Origin: Polychytrium aggregatum
Taxonomy: Eukaryota > Chytridiomycota > Chytridiomycetes > Polychytriales
NCBI RefSeq assembly: GCF_025602895.1
Contig: NW_026516205.1
Coordinates: forward strand, 1,178,001-1,242,000
DNA length: 64,000 nucleotides
Reading direction: 5' to 3'
The position numbers and the translations under genes are program-made. Of the stretch, positions 51,098 to 59,258 are shown piece by piece. Each line of letters opens with the position of its first letter. Within the stretch, counting starts at the first letter, position 1. The notes below the pieces were generated by a model. The model had not been told where the DNA came from, made no database searches, and saw only the letters and a program-made list of their open reading frames with translations.

Positions 51098-53470
51098 ATG
51101 CCTCCGAAGCGCAAGGGTACCGGTGATGACCAGCCTCGGCCACCCAGGCCCAAGAAAGCCAAGTCACAGTCGGAGCCTGTCTCTGGTTCGTATTCTGACC
51201 CCACGCATGCTTGGTCGTCTGTTGCTCCGTCGCTCACCACCACTGCTTCTGCAGATCCAATGGATGTCGATCCCACCGAGCCTGGTCCATCTACTTCCTC
51301 GAGTACCGGCAAGCGATGTCGCCAGAGCGATGGCACCGATCACGAACGTTGCAACACCAGCAAGTGTCCAAAATACCGGCCCCTCAAGAGTTCTGTCGTC
51401 CCACTCGTGGATGGAAGGTCATCCGCCCCTCAGTTCAGCTGCTTCAAGCAGACGATGGATGGCTGTTGTCTCAATCCCGCTCTCCGCGACAAGATCCAGG
51501 CCACCGTCGAGGCCATGACCCAGATCCAGTTCGAGGCATCCAGGCTGCTCAACCTGCACATCCTCCGGTGCATCGAGCAGGATCTTCCCGTCCCCGTCAT
51601 CTCCAAGTCCACCCCTGCTTTCATCCGCCAGTGCTTTAAGATCGTCCAGGCCGATGTGCTCTCCCCGACCAGGGATACCAAGAAATACAACGAGCATCTG
51701 GTCGCTTCCTTTCGCGACTACCAGACCACTCGGCACGCAGACCTGCCTCCGGCCCCTCGTCTGCCTGATGGTGCTCACAGTCAGCTTCTCACTCTCGCTG
51801 TCAACGCCTATGCTACCAACTGCACCACCCACCTCGATCTGGCCTACTGGCGACTCCTTCGCCGCTTCTGCGCTGCCGTCTTCCCAGCCAACAAGCATAA
51901 GCACGAAGCCATCGAGGCCTGTCTCGAGCTCTTCGAGAAACCAGGGCAGACTCCACCCAAGGCCGATCTCGAGTTCCTCTATCCCGACTTTGGCCACGTC
52001 CTGGACGAGTTTCGGTACAGCAACGACCAGGACCGCTTCCGGGCCCTCCATCGCCTCTCACACCATGTGAGAATCCTCGCCCGAGACAAGATGGTCGACA
52101 ATGTCCACAAGTGGATCGACTGTGACATGCCCGCCCTCCGAGTCACCGAGCTGCAGCGCCAGGCCAAGCTGGACGAGCTCACTGCCCGAGGCATTCCCTC
52201 CGACGACAAGAGGTTCACCAAGGCCAAGTCTGAGCTCGGCACCACCAAGTCCAAGATCAACAAGCTGGCATCCAGGATCAAGTGGGCTCTCAAGCAGCTC
52301 GCTCTTGACACTCCTCCGGCCGTGTGCACGATGGTTCCTCTGTGCACTGCCACGGCCAAGTATGTCAAGATCGACACGGTCACTCTCTGGGAACTCCTGG
52401 GTCCAAAGAAACGCCTTGGACTCACCCGGGACAAGCTCAAGGAACAAGGTGATGACGGTGTCAACAACCAGGATCGTCTCTGGCGCAGTTGCTTCAAGTT
52501 GCGTAGTTCCCTCTTCCGTGACCGGGATATCAATCACAAGCTGTTCAACTACGAGATCAGCACCGATGGCATTGGATGCACCATCGGCCTCGTCAAGTTT
52601 CTGCCTCGAACCGATCGCACCGAGACCTCCGAGCCTCCTCCGACCGCCGAGCAGCGCATCCAGGCCCACATCGGCGACCCAGACCCCGATCGCACCACTT
52701 GGATTGGCATCGATCCTGGAGTCGGCTCCATCTTCACGGCGGTCATCCAAGCACCGGGCCACCAAGACGAGGTGGTCTCATTCTCCAATGGCCACTACCA
52801 GCACATGTGTGGCCATACGTCCGACACCAAGTGGCACAACACCATGAAGTATCGACTCAGCATCGAGACCTGGATGTCGACCACCCCCTCGCCCAAGGTG
52901 TCGTCCTCGGAGGCTTTCAAAGTCCATCTCACCCATGTCCTGCGACCGGAGCTGCGAGTGCAGCTCGACTTCCACCTTGGCAAGAAGGCCCGTCACCATC
53001 GATTCACGGGCCACAAGAGGCGCCAAGTGGCCGTCGACAGGATGTGCAAGGCCGTCCTGAAGCACGCCCCGATACGGACCGATGTGGTGATCGCCTTTGG
53101 CAATGCATCATGGCGACAGGGCAAGGGCTATGCATCCAGCCCTCGGAGGCAGCGATTTGCTCGGTACTTTGAGCAGTTCGAGCACCACCGACGCCGTCCC
53201 AATCACCATCATGGAAGTGTCAAGGTGGCCTCGACGAACGAGTTCAACACCTCGCAAGTGTGCTCCAAGTGCCTGGAGCCAGTTCGGTTGGAAGGACTCG
53301 ATGCGCCCAGTGTTGCGAATTCCCACTTTGTCAGGAGCTGCAAGAATCCCAGCTGCCAGACGGTGTGGAATCGCGACGTCAATGCGGCGCGCAACATGAT
53401 CACAGTATGCAGGTCGATTGTGGAGACCGGAGAGCGACCGGTGGTCTTCACTCGGAGGCTGCCAAAGTGA
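51098..53470 (+). CDS. Fanzor: eukaryotic TnpB-like RNA-guided nuclease
   Basis: 790 aa, intronless. The start is the ATG at 51098, giving MPPKRKGTG...RPPRPKKAK, a bipartite nuclear localisation signal. A long N-terminal alpha-helical region carries many basic residues (RNA/DNA-binding lobe in the family). The C-terminal RuvC nuclease has RuvC-I WIGIDPGVGS (Asp539), then GHKRRQVAVDRM, a central VVIAFGNASW and RRQRFARYFEQFEHHRRR. Next come the zinc ribbon TSQVCSKC (Cys722, Cys725) with Cys748 and Cys753, and RuvC-III NRDVNAARN (Asp760). The motif order D...TSxxCxxC...CxxxxC...RD is the Fanzor signature. Characterised members cut DNA next to a target motif using a guide RNA from the element's right end. 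The usual RuvC-II Glu position reads GN (Asn669); Glu692 or Glu695 are candidate replacements. Confidence 0.92.
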   Translation: MPPKRKGTGDDQPRPPRPKKAKSQSEPVSGSYSDPTHAWSSVAPSLTTTASADPMDVDPTEPGPSTSSSTGKRCRQSDGTDHERCNTSKCPKYRPLKSSVVPLVDGRSSAPQFSCFKQTMDGCCLNPALRDKIQATVEAMTQIQFEASRLLNLHILRCIEQDLPVPVISKSTPAFIRQCFKIVQADVLSPTRDTKKYNEHLVASFRDYQTTRHADLPPAPRLPDGAHSQLLTLAVNAYATNCTTHLDLAYWRLLRRFCAAVFPANKHKHEAIEACLELFEKPGQTPPKADLEFLYPDFGHVLDEFRYSNDQDRFRALHRLSHHVRILARDKMVDNVHKWIDCDMPALRVTELQRQAKLDELTARGIPSDDKRFTKAKSELGTTKSKINKLASRIKWALKQLALDTPPAVCTMVPLCTATAKYVKIDTVTLWELLGPKKRLGLTRDKLKEQGDDGVNNQDRLWRSCFKLRSSLFRDRDINHKLFNYEISTDGIGCTIGLVKFLPRTDRTETSEPPPTAEQRIQAHIGDPDPDRTTWIGIDPGVGSIFTAVIQAPGHQDEVVSFSNGHYQHMCGHTSDTKWHNTMKYRLSIETWMSTTPSPKVSSSEAFKVHLTHVLRPELRVQLDFHLGKKARHHRFTGHKRRQVAVDRMCKAVLKHAPIRTDVVIAFGNASWRQGKGYASSPRRQRFARYFEQFEHHRRRPNHHHGSVKVASTNEFNTSQVCSKCLEPVRLEGLDAPSVANSHFVRSCKNPSCQTVWNRDVNAARNMITVCRSIVETGERPVVFTRRLPK

Positions 53471-53554
53471 TCTGATCTATTTCTTGTGGCTTTGCTTGAC
53501 GCATGCCATCACATACTACCTGTTCATGGAAACGGCTATATTGTCCCGTTTTTT
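53430..53554 (+). ncRNA. Putative Fanzor guide-RNA (fRNA/omega-RNA) scaffold region
   Basis: In Fanzor and TnpB systems the guide RNA comes from the 3' end of the nuclease gene through to the right end, with the guide being the flanking DNA just outside. Here 53430-53485 is kept at 55 of 56 positions in the 143 bp miniature element (58811-58866, inverted), with weaker similarity out to the right end. That covers the last 41 nt of the reading frame and the 3' non-coding segment. The prediction rests on position and conservation; I have not folded it. AATAAA at 53559-53564 lies just outside the element. Confidence 0.4.
53542..53554 (-). repeat. Right terminal inverted repeat of the Fanzor transposon
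   Basis: TGTCCCGTTTTTT, the exact complement of the left end at 49845-49857; one further T follows on the outside. Confidence 0.8.
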
Positions 53555-53846
53555 TCTGAATAAAGTGTAGGCCGGGAGACTGGCCAATGTGCGACAGCGC
53601 TCATTTTTTTCTGTGCGCCCAGCCGAGTACCTCCCAGCAAGGTTTCGCTCGTCCACGGCCCCATATCAGCCCAGGAGCCCGCCACAGACCCTCGCCTCGA
53701 CTCGCAGCATCGGCAGCCCGTCCAGAAACCCAGCATCGACGACCAAGGCTCAGGCTGCCGATCCAGGGCATACGAGCTTCCGATCCAGGCATCTGCAGTC
53801 CGTCTATCGCCCAACCAAACTCCGTTTTCCTTGGCATTTCGCAGCC

Positions 53847-55686
53847 ATGTCCTCTCCTGCCCAAGCCGTAGTTGCCGAGAGTCTCGATGCGCATGTCGAT
53901 GCGAATGTCGGTGCGCATGTCGATGCGAATCTCAGTGCGAATCTCGATGCCACCCAGCCCGAGATTGCCCTGGACGTGCACAGTCCAGAGGACCATGTCC
54001 GGGCAAGCCAGGAAGTCCCGCAGGTCGATCCGCTGGCGCTCGGTCGCTTCCGGAAAGAGTCGATGGAAATCAAAGCTCTGCGCAAGAGCGGCAAGAAAAA
54101 GGTCGCCCAGTTCTACGAAGAGCAGAACGAGCTGATCGAGGAGTTGCTCAAGCCCATCGATTACAAGGACGAAGATGAAGAGGCCCGTCTGCTGAAGGTG
54201 AGCCCGCAATGCACTGCATCACAACGGATTGCACTGCAACAGTCAACCGCCAGACTGACGGCCTGCCTACTCGGCCACTCGGCGCCTGGCTCATCGCATC
54301 GGGCGGCTCTCTCCACCAGCTCAAGATAGCCGTCTATGGCTCTGTGGGCGCCAATGTCCTGCTGTTCTTCCTGCAACTCTACGCCGCATTGGCATCCAAG
54401 TCGCTTTCGCTGTTTGCCACGATGGCAGATGCCTTCATGGATCTGGCCTCGTCCCTCGTGTTGCTTCTGGCCGCCCATGCTGCCACCAAGAAGGATCTGC
54501 ATCGCTATCCGACCGGCAAGACCAAGCTCGAGACGGCCGGCATCATTGTCTTTTCCAGCTTGATGGCGACAGTTTCGTTCCAGCTGATTGTGAGTTGTCT
54601 CAGCACCGTGTGGGTGTCTGTGAATGTAGTGCTTGGGCTGCTGCTGCTCCGCTTCCGATGCATCCACTCGTACTCACGGCTGCTCCCTCTCTTTGACGTG
54701 CCGCCAGGTCGAAAGTATCCGCAATCTCTCCCAGCAATCCACCGATGTCGATGTCAGCCCCGTGGGTCTCACCTGCGTTGGTGTTGCGCTGGGTAAGTCG
54801 ATCGAATCGATCGAGTCGCTGTCCATCGAGGGCTGCCTTCGCTTGCACACCCGTCGACCGACACTACAATGCAGATGATGTGAAATGCGATGCAGGCTAC
54901 AGCGCAATGCGCGACGGGCGACATGCATCACATTCTGCAAACGTCCTATCGGGCTGCAGACGGCTGACAAACTCTCGCCATCCAGCCACAAAGGCAGGCC
55001 TGTTTCTGTACTGCTCGGCGCTTTCCCAGTACCAGAGCGCCAGGGTTCTGGCAACCGACCACCGCAACGACATCATCGTCAATGGCTTTGGCATCGCCGC
55101 CTCGGTGATCGGCAAATACTATTTGTGGTGGATCGATCCCGTTGGCTGCATTCTCATTGCTCTCCTGATTCTGCGGTCATGGACCCAGACGGCCTGGGGT
55201 AAGCTATCGGCGACGTATTGCCTTCCTCCACTGCCTTCCTCCGCGGCCTTCCTCCACTGCCTTCCTCCACTGCCTTCCTCCGCAGCCTGGCACTGTCCGG
55301 TGGACAAACGATCAGAGTCCCTTTGGCTCACGCACGCTGCTTTGCGGTCACCTCCCGATACATTTCCACCAGAGCACATTTGCAAGATTGTCGGCGAGAC
55401 GGCCGAAGTTCCGTTCCTCAAAAAATGCACCTACGTGGCTCTCACGCACGACCCCCGCATCGACCAGGTCGATACTTGCTACGCCTACCACTCGGGCGAC
55501 AAGTTCTTTGTTGAGGTCGATGTTGTCCTCAACGCCGACATGAAGCTCCGAGAGGCACACGACATTGGCGAGAGCCTGCAAATGAAGTTTGAAAGCCTCA
55601 GCGATGTCGACCGGGCCTTTGTCCATCTGGATTTTGAATCTGCGCATACCCCCGAGCACCGGGAGAAGGACAAGCGATCGATGTGA
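53847..55686 (+). CDS. Cation diffusion facilitator, manganese-type (DxxxD in both metal-site helices)
   Basis: Five exons: 53847-54197, 54320-54589, 54708-54792, 54986-55198, 55373-55686; 410 aa in frame. The N-terminal cytoplasmic part has a short repeat (DAHVDANVGAHVDANLSAN) and the segment KVAQFYEEQNELIEELL seen in Mn-CDFs. Helix II carries DAFMD and helix V carries DHRND, the DxxxD pair that marks manganese transporters, where zinc transporters have HxxxD in at least one. A C-terminal CTD (THDPRIDQVDTCYAYHSGDKFFVEVDVVL, AHDIGESLQMKFESL, RAFVHLDFE) follows. Likely a proton-coupled Mn2+ exporter or vacuolar/Golgi transporter. Intron 4 contains a CTGCCTTCCTC repeat. Convergent with the RPA-interacting-like gene (172 bp between stops). 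Confidence 0.88.
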
Positions 55687-55857
55687 TCGTGCGGGACCGT
55701 GTTTGCGCAAGCCTGTCCGAGGATCGCCCCCGCGACTACTTCGATGCGTCCGTCTGCCGCGATGATATCGCCCGCGGCGGTGAATATTGTCTGCCACTTC
55801 CTGGGAACCATGGATGCCCTTGCATCCGCTCGTGTTCATTCCGCAATCGTTGCAAAT

Positions 55858-56892
55858 CTATAATACCTCCAAATATCCGCACTCCTCGCACTCGATCAGA
55901 ACGGTCTGGACAAAGCCAGGCACAGGCAGCGCCGGCGGCTGCTTGAGGGTGAGTTTGCAGGAGCATCCAACACTGGAATGACGGACGCACATCAGCACAT
56001 CGGCGGCATACGGGTGCATTGGTATTCGCTGGCTCTATCTTTCGTCGACCGCTGAACGCACCTGTGGTCCTGCCGAGCCGCCTCGATCTGTCGACACATC
56101 TGGGCCAGGGTGATGCTGTCGACCGAAGTGTGCAGCCAGAACCGGCAGCTTGCGCAATAGATGACCGCTCCTCGTCGCTCGATTTCGGAGAGGGTGCAGA
56201 TGGGGCAACATTGGCGCTCTGCCGGCATTCGATCTGAAAAGGATGGGAGTCACTCCTGCCATCAGCGAGAGAGAAATGAAGCCACCATCGACCATCCATG
56301 ATGCCGATCGGTGCTGTCGGTGCTGTCGGTGCTGTCGGTGCTGTCGGTGCTGTCGGTGCTGGTGCAGCCAACAGACAGTGCTGCACAATAGTCTCTCAGC
56401 AACTGACCACGGAGGCTCCAGACGTGCTGCTGAATGTCGGCGCCAAACTCAGCCAGAAAGTTGCGAAACTCTTGCCGGGCAGCGTTGTCAAGAGGCATTG
56501 GGCTCGAGTCCAGACTTTCACGATGTTGCCGAGCAGGGGATGGCAACGACGATGCCGCCGCAAGCCATTCGTTTTCAATAAAGTCGCATATTTGCTGAGG
56601 GCCCATGAGCGATCCATGGCGCGAACGATCATACATCACAGCGTTGGTATGGACATGTATCAAGCAGACGAGCACAGCCAGCGAGGGGAGGAGCACGGAG
56701 GATGGCAGCCGACACTGGGAAAGCGCAGAGCCCGCTCGTCTTGGCACGGCTTACGCTCTTGAGCCGCTTGGAGGACTCGGGGTCGCTTGGATCTGGCTCT
56801 CGGAACCGCTTGCGATTCGCCCAGAGCGAGGCAATGGCGTGCTCGGTCCAGAGCGAGTCGTCGGGCGAGACGGGCGCCGGCGACCGGGACAT
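55858..56892 (-). CDS. RPA-interacting protein-like (RPAIN) with C-terminal zinc finger
   Basis: Four exons: 56755-56892, 56408-56594, 56062-56233, 55858-55972; 203 aa, frame closes. The N-terminus holds a basic helix (WTEHAIASLWANRKRFREP). The C-terminal half has QCCPICTLSEIERRGAVIYCASCRFWLH, then CSCKLTLKQPPALPVPGFV and a final LIECEECGYLEVL. The spacing CPIC...CxxC...C...CxxC near the end resembles RIP/RPAIN, which carries replication protein A into the nucleus. Assignment is by motif layout and remains tentative. A (GTGCTGTCG)n repeat in intron 2 is skipped by the GTCAGT donor after 56408. It is divergent from the BMT5-like gene (254 bp). Confidence 0.55.
56310..56362. repeat. (GTGCTGTCG)n 9-nt repeat in an intron
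   Basis: About six copies inside intron 2 of the RPAIN-like gene. On the minus strand it is open as Ser-Thr-Asp repeats, but the frame then hits a stop. Confidence 0.8.
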
Positions 56893-57146
56893 GGCTGGGC
56901 GATATCGAGCAGCAAGTCGGCCAGAACGCCAGGGTGCCGGTTCCCAGCGAGGAAAGCATTGGTTGCGCCGGCGCTGATTGGCTGCTATGTTTGGCAATCT
57001 TTTTTTTTTTCTGGACCACAACCGCGATCGTCGAGGCCGCCGATGCTGATGTCGATGCTTTCGCTCTCACACCCGCATCTGCAACACCCCCCCATCAGAG
57101 CCGGCACCGACAATCGCATACGATCTGCCATTGCCAAGCACTCCAG

Positions 57147-58664
57147 ATGCCGTTCCATGCACTCATCCTCGGAGACGGAAACTTCTCCTTCTCCCTGGCG
57201 CTCGCCCGCCTGATCTTCCAGCCCAAGACCGGCGAGGAAGATCTGCAGCGCAACGCCCTGGCCTACCTGTCGCTGCCGTATCCGAGCCCAATCCCGACCT
57301 CGCAGATCTTCATCACGACAACGTCCTTTGATGGGCACGAGCAACTCGTCTCAAAGTACCATGATGCCGAGAGCATCCTTGCGGCCCTGGGCGAGTTCGA
57401 GAACGTCAAGTCGCTGCATGGCATCAATGCCTGGGAACTCCTCAAGCACTTTGGCCCGGCTGCCGAGGGCGACCAGCTGCAGTACCGGTACTTCCAGGAG
57501 GGCGGCTTTGACCGCATCATCTGGAACCACCCGCACCTGGGCACCGAGGACTTTCGTCTTCATCGCTTCCTGATGGCCCACTTTTTCGAGAGCGTCGCCA
57601 GCGTGCTGAAGCAGCCCGGATCCGATCTGCCCGACAGAGAGGATCGGGCTGACGAGGGCCAGGTCTGCGTCTCTCTCGTTCAGGGCCAGGAGGTGCGGTG
57701 GGATCTGGTCGCCCAGGCCGCCCGGTCCAACCTCGGTCTGTTCTCGTTCGACCCCTTTGACGAACGACACTGGCCCGGATACCTCTGCAAGCGAAACAAC
57801 ACCGGTCAGACCTTCAAGAACCTCAAGACCCAGCGCCGGATGGACTCGGAGATGAAGAGCCATGTCTTTCGCTTCGGCTTTGGCCCGTCCAGGGTCACGG
57901 CGCCATCGCACTCGATCACTCCCGCGGCCGCCCCGCTCCCAACTGAGGTGCCGGTGACGGCAACGCTCCTGCCGGATGAGATCATTGCCTCGCCTGCTGC
58001 CCCGGCCAGCAAGGTGGTCTGCCGGGACTGCGGCCGCCCCTTCAACTCGGAGCGAGGCCTCTCGACCCATCAACACATGGTCCACAGCCTCAAGCTCTAC
58101 GGCAACGACTGGAACGACGTCGAGGCCAACCAGCACTCGTGCCCCGTATGCTCAAAGTCGTTCCGGAAGGCCTCGGATCTGTGGCAGCACCGGGTCAACA
58201 AACATACCACCGTTGACTCGCAGGAGCTGCCCAATGTGCCCTCCAACAACCTCACCCAGGAGGCTGAGGACGAGTACGACTACTATCCGTGCACGACCTG
58301 CGGCCAAGCGGTTGTTCGCCGCGACTGGGGGATGATGTTGCATCTCGAGACGCTCAAGCCCGCCATTGGTCTGACCATGACCTGCCCGCTCTGCAGCGAA
58401 AGTTTCATCGAGCAGCGAGCGCTGTACCAGCACTACCGGTACTGTCGCATCCAAAACGGGCTGGATGCCGGCTCGGTGCAGAATCTCCCTGTCGCTCCGC
58501 CGCTCTGGCGAGCACGAAAGGACGAGGTCGTCGGCCGAGGAAAGAAGAAGGACAGCCAGCGGGAGAAGCGACGGAAACGCGAGCTGGCCGAGGCCGAGAT
58601 GCTCAAGAAGATGCAGGACTTGGCCCTGGAGACTCCGGAAGCAGCGGAGGAAGAATCAGAGTAA
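57147..58664 (+). CDS. BMT5-like (DUF2431) rRNA methyltransferase domain fused to C2H2-type zinc fingers
   Basis: 505 aa, single exon. Residues 1-~230 form the Rossmann-like domain of the BMT5/FDXACB1 family: ILGDGNFSFSLALAR as the SAM-binding start, TTTSFDGHEQLVSKY, FDRIIWNHPHLG (the D/N-HPH block) and VCVSLVQGQEVRWDL with LFSFDPFDERHWPGY. Yeast Bmt5 makes m3U in 25S rRNA; that activity here is inferred. From about residue 290 the protein adds zinc-finger-like units: CRDCGRPFNSERGLSTHQHMVH, CPVCSKSFRKASDLWQHRVNKH, CTTCG...HLETL and CPLCSESFIEQRALYQHYRYC. A Lys/Arg-rich C-terminal tail follows (GRGKKKDSQREKRRKRELAE), probably nucleolar. The start is the only ATG directly before the SAM motif. 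Confidence 0.82.
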   Translation: MPFHALILGDGNFSFSLALARLIFQPKTGEEDLQRNALAYLSLPYPSPIPTSQIFITTTSFDGHEQLVSKYHDAESILAALGEFENVKSLHGINAWELLKHFGPAAEGDQLQYRYFQEGGFDRIIWNHPHLGTEDFRLHRFLMAHFFESVASVLKQPGSDLPDREDRADEGQVCVSLVQGQEVRWDLVAQAARSNLGLFSFDPFDERHWPGYLCKRNNTGQTFKNLKTQRRMDSEMKSHVFRFGFGPSRVTAPSHSITPAAAPLPTEVPVTATLLPDEIIASPAAPASKVVCRDCGRPFNSERGLSTHQHMVHSLKLYGNDWNDVEANQHSCPVCSKSFRKASDLWQHRVNKHTTVDSQELPNVPSNNLTQEAEDEYDYYPCTTCGQAVVRRDWGMMLHLETLKPAIGLTMTCPLCSESFIEQRALYQHYRYCRIQNGLDAGSVQNLPVAPPLWRARKDEVVGRGKKKDSQREKRRKRELAEAEMLKKMQDLALETPEAAEEESE

Positions 58665-58742
58665 TGGCGCTGGCGGTTCCTGGCTTGCGGGACATGTTCA
58701 TGTCTTCCAATACATGTATCTGTGGTACACTGTACACATGGC

Positions 58743-58885
58743 AAATGGGACAGCTGCCCACAACCCATTTGTCGGCGTAGCATGCGATAGCATGCGTCTA
58801 GCTACGCCATAAGAAATAGAACAGATCACTTTGGCAGCCTCCGAGTGAAGACCACCGGTCGCTCTCAAAACGGGGTGTCCCATTT
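58743..58885 (-). mobile_element. 143-bp miniature Fanzor-transposon derivative (MITE-like)
   Basis: Ends are AAATGGGACA (58743-58752) and TGTCCCATTT (58876-58885), perfect complements and one base from the full transposon's ends. Read on the minus strand it has a ~19-nt left end (GGGACACCCCGTTTTGA; full copy GGGACACCCGGGTTTTGA) joined directly to the last 41 nt of the Fanzor frame and the entire right end. The stretch 58811-58866 matches 53430-53485 at 55 of 56 bases; the outer right end is diverged. It is therefore an internal-deletion derivative, 80 bp downstream of the BMT5-like gene. It has no coding capacity and would depend on transposase (and Fanzor) in trans. Confidence 0.85.
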
Positions 58886-59258
58886 CATTTTGGAAACGCT
58901 GATGAGATCGATGTGCACGGGATGCGGTGCAGCCCACAGGACAGACGAACGACAAAGACCGGGCGAGCAGGGCGTTTGCAGGGCAAGCAGAGCATTCGCC
59001 GGATGGGCAGGACATTCGCCGGGAACTTGATGTGGATGTTTGGACCTCCCAGCAGCCGAACACGGGACAGCCACCGCTGGTCCAGTCGCAGCCAAAAACC
59101 CGATGCCGATTCCGCTTCCGCAGCTTGTTGTCTTTGATTTGCCGTCGATCTCGCCGTTGTGCGGCCGGCTGTTGTCTCGCTGCGAGTCTGCCCCTCAAGC
59201 CGCAGCATCTGTCGCTTCGCTGCCATATCTTGATCGATCCTGCGTCCTGGCAAGCACA
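58886..59258. other. Intergenic, upstream of the AFG1-like gene
   Basis: 373 bp following the miniature element. Contains a 12-nt direct-repeat-like gcagggcaagcagagc patch (about 58975-58990). No gene. Confidence 0.5.

Larger units (their letters stand above)
49845..53554 (+). mobile_element. Fanzor-carrying IS630/Tc1-mariner-type DNA transposon, 3.7 kb
   Basis: Complete-looking element with inverted ends: AAAAAACGGGACA at 49845-49857 and its exact complement TGTCCCGTTTTTT at 53542-53554. It carries a DD34E transposase (49915-50847) and a Fanzor (51098-53470) in the same direction; both frames are intact and intronless, while all large host genes nearby are intron-rich. The flanks are host genes (MORN on the left, CDF on the right). 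I do not see a clean TA target-site duplication directly next to the A/T-runs, so the exact ends may be a few bases out. Intact frames suggest a recent insertion. Fanzor passengers in mariner-like elements are known from eukaryotes. Confidence 0.87.

Noticed and set aside
56262-56407. Ser-Thr-Asp repeat extension of the RPAIN-like protein
   Set aside because: Reading through the repeat ends in a stop, whereas splicing at GTCAGT after 56408 joins in frame to the zinc-finger exon.
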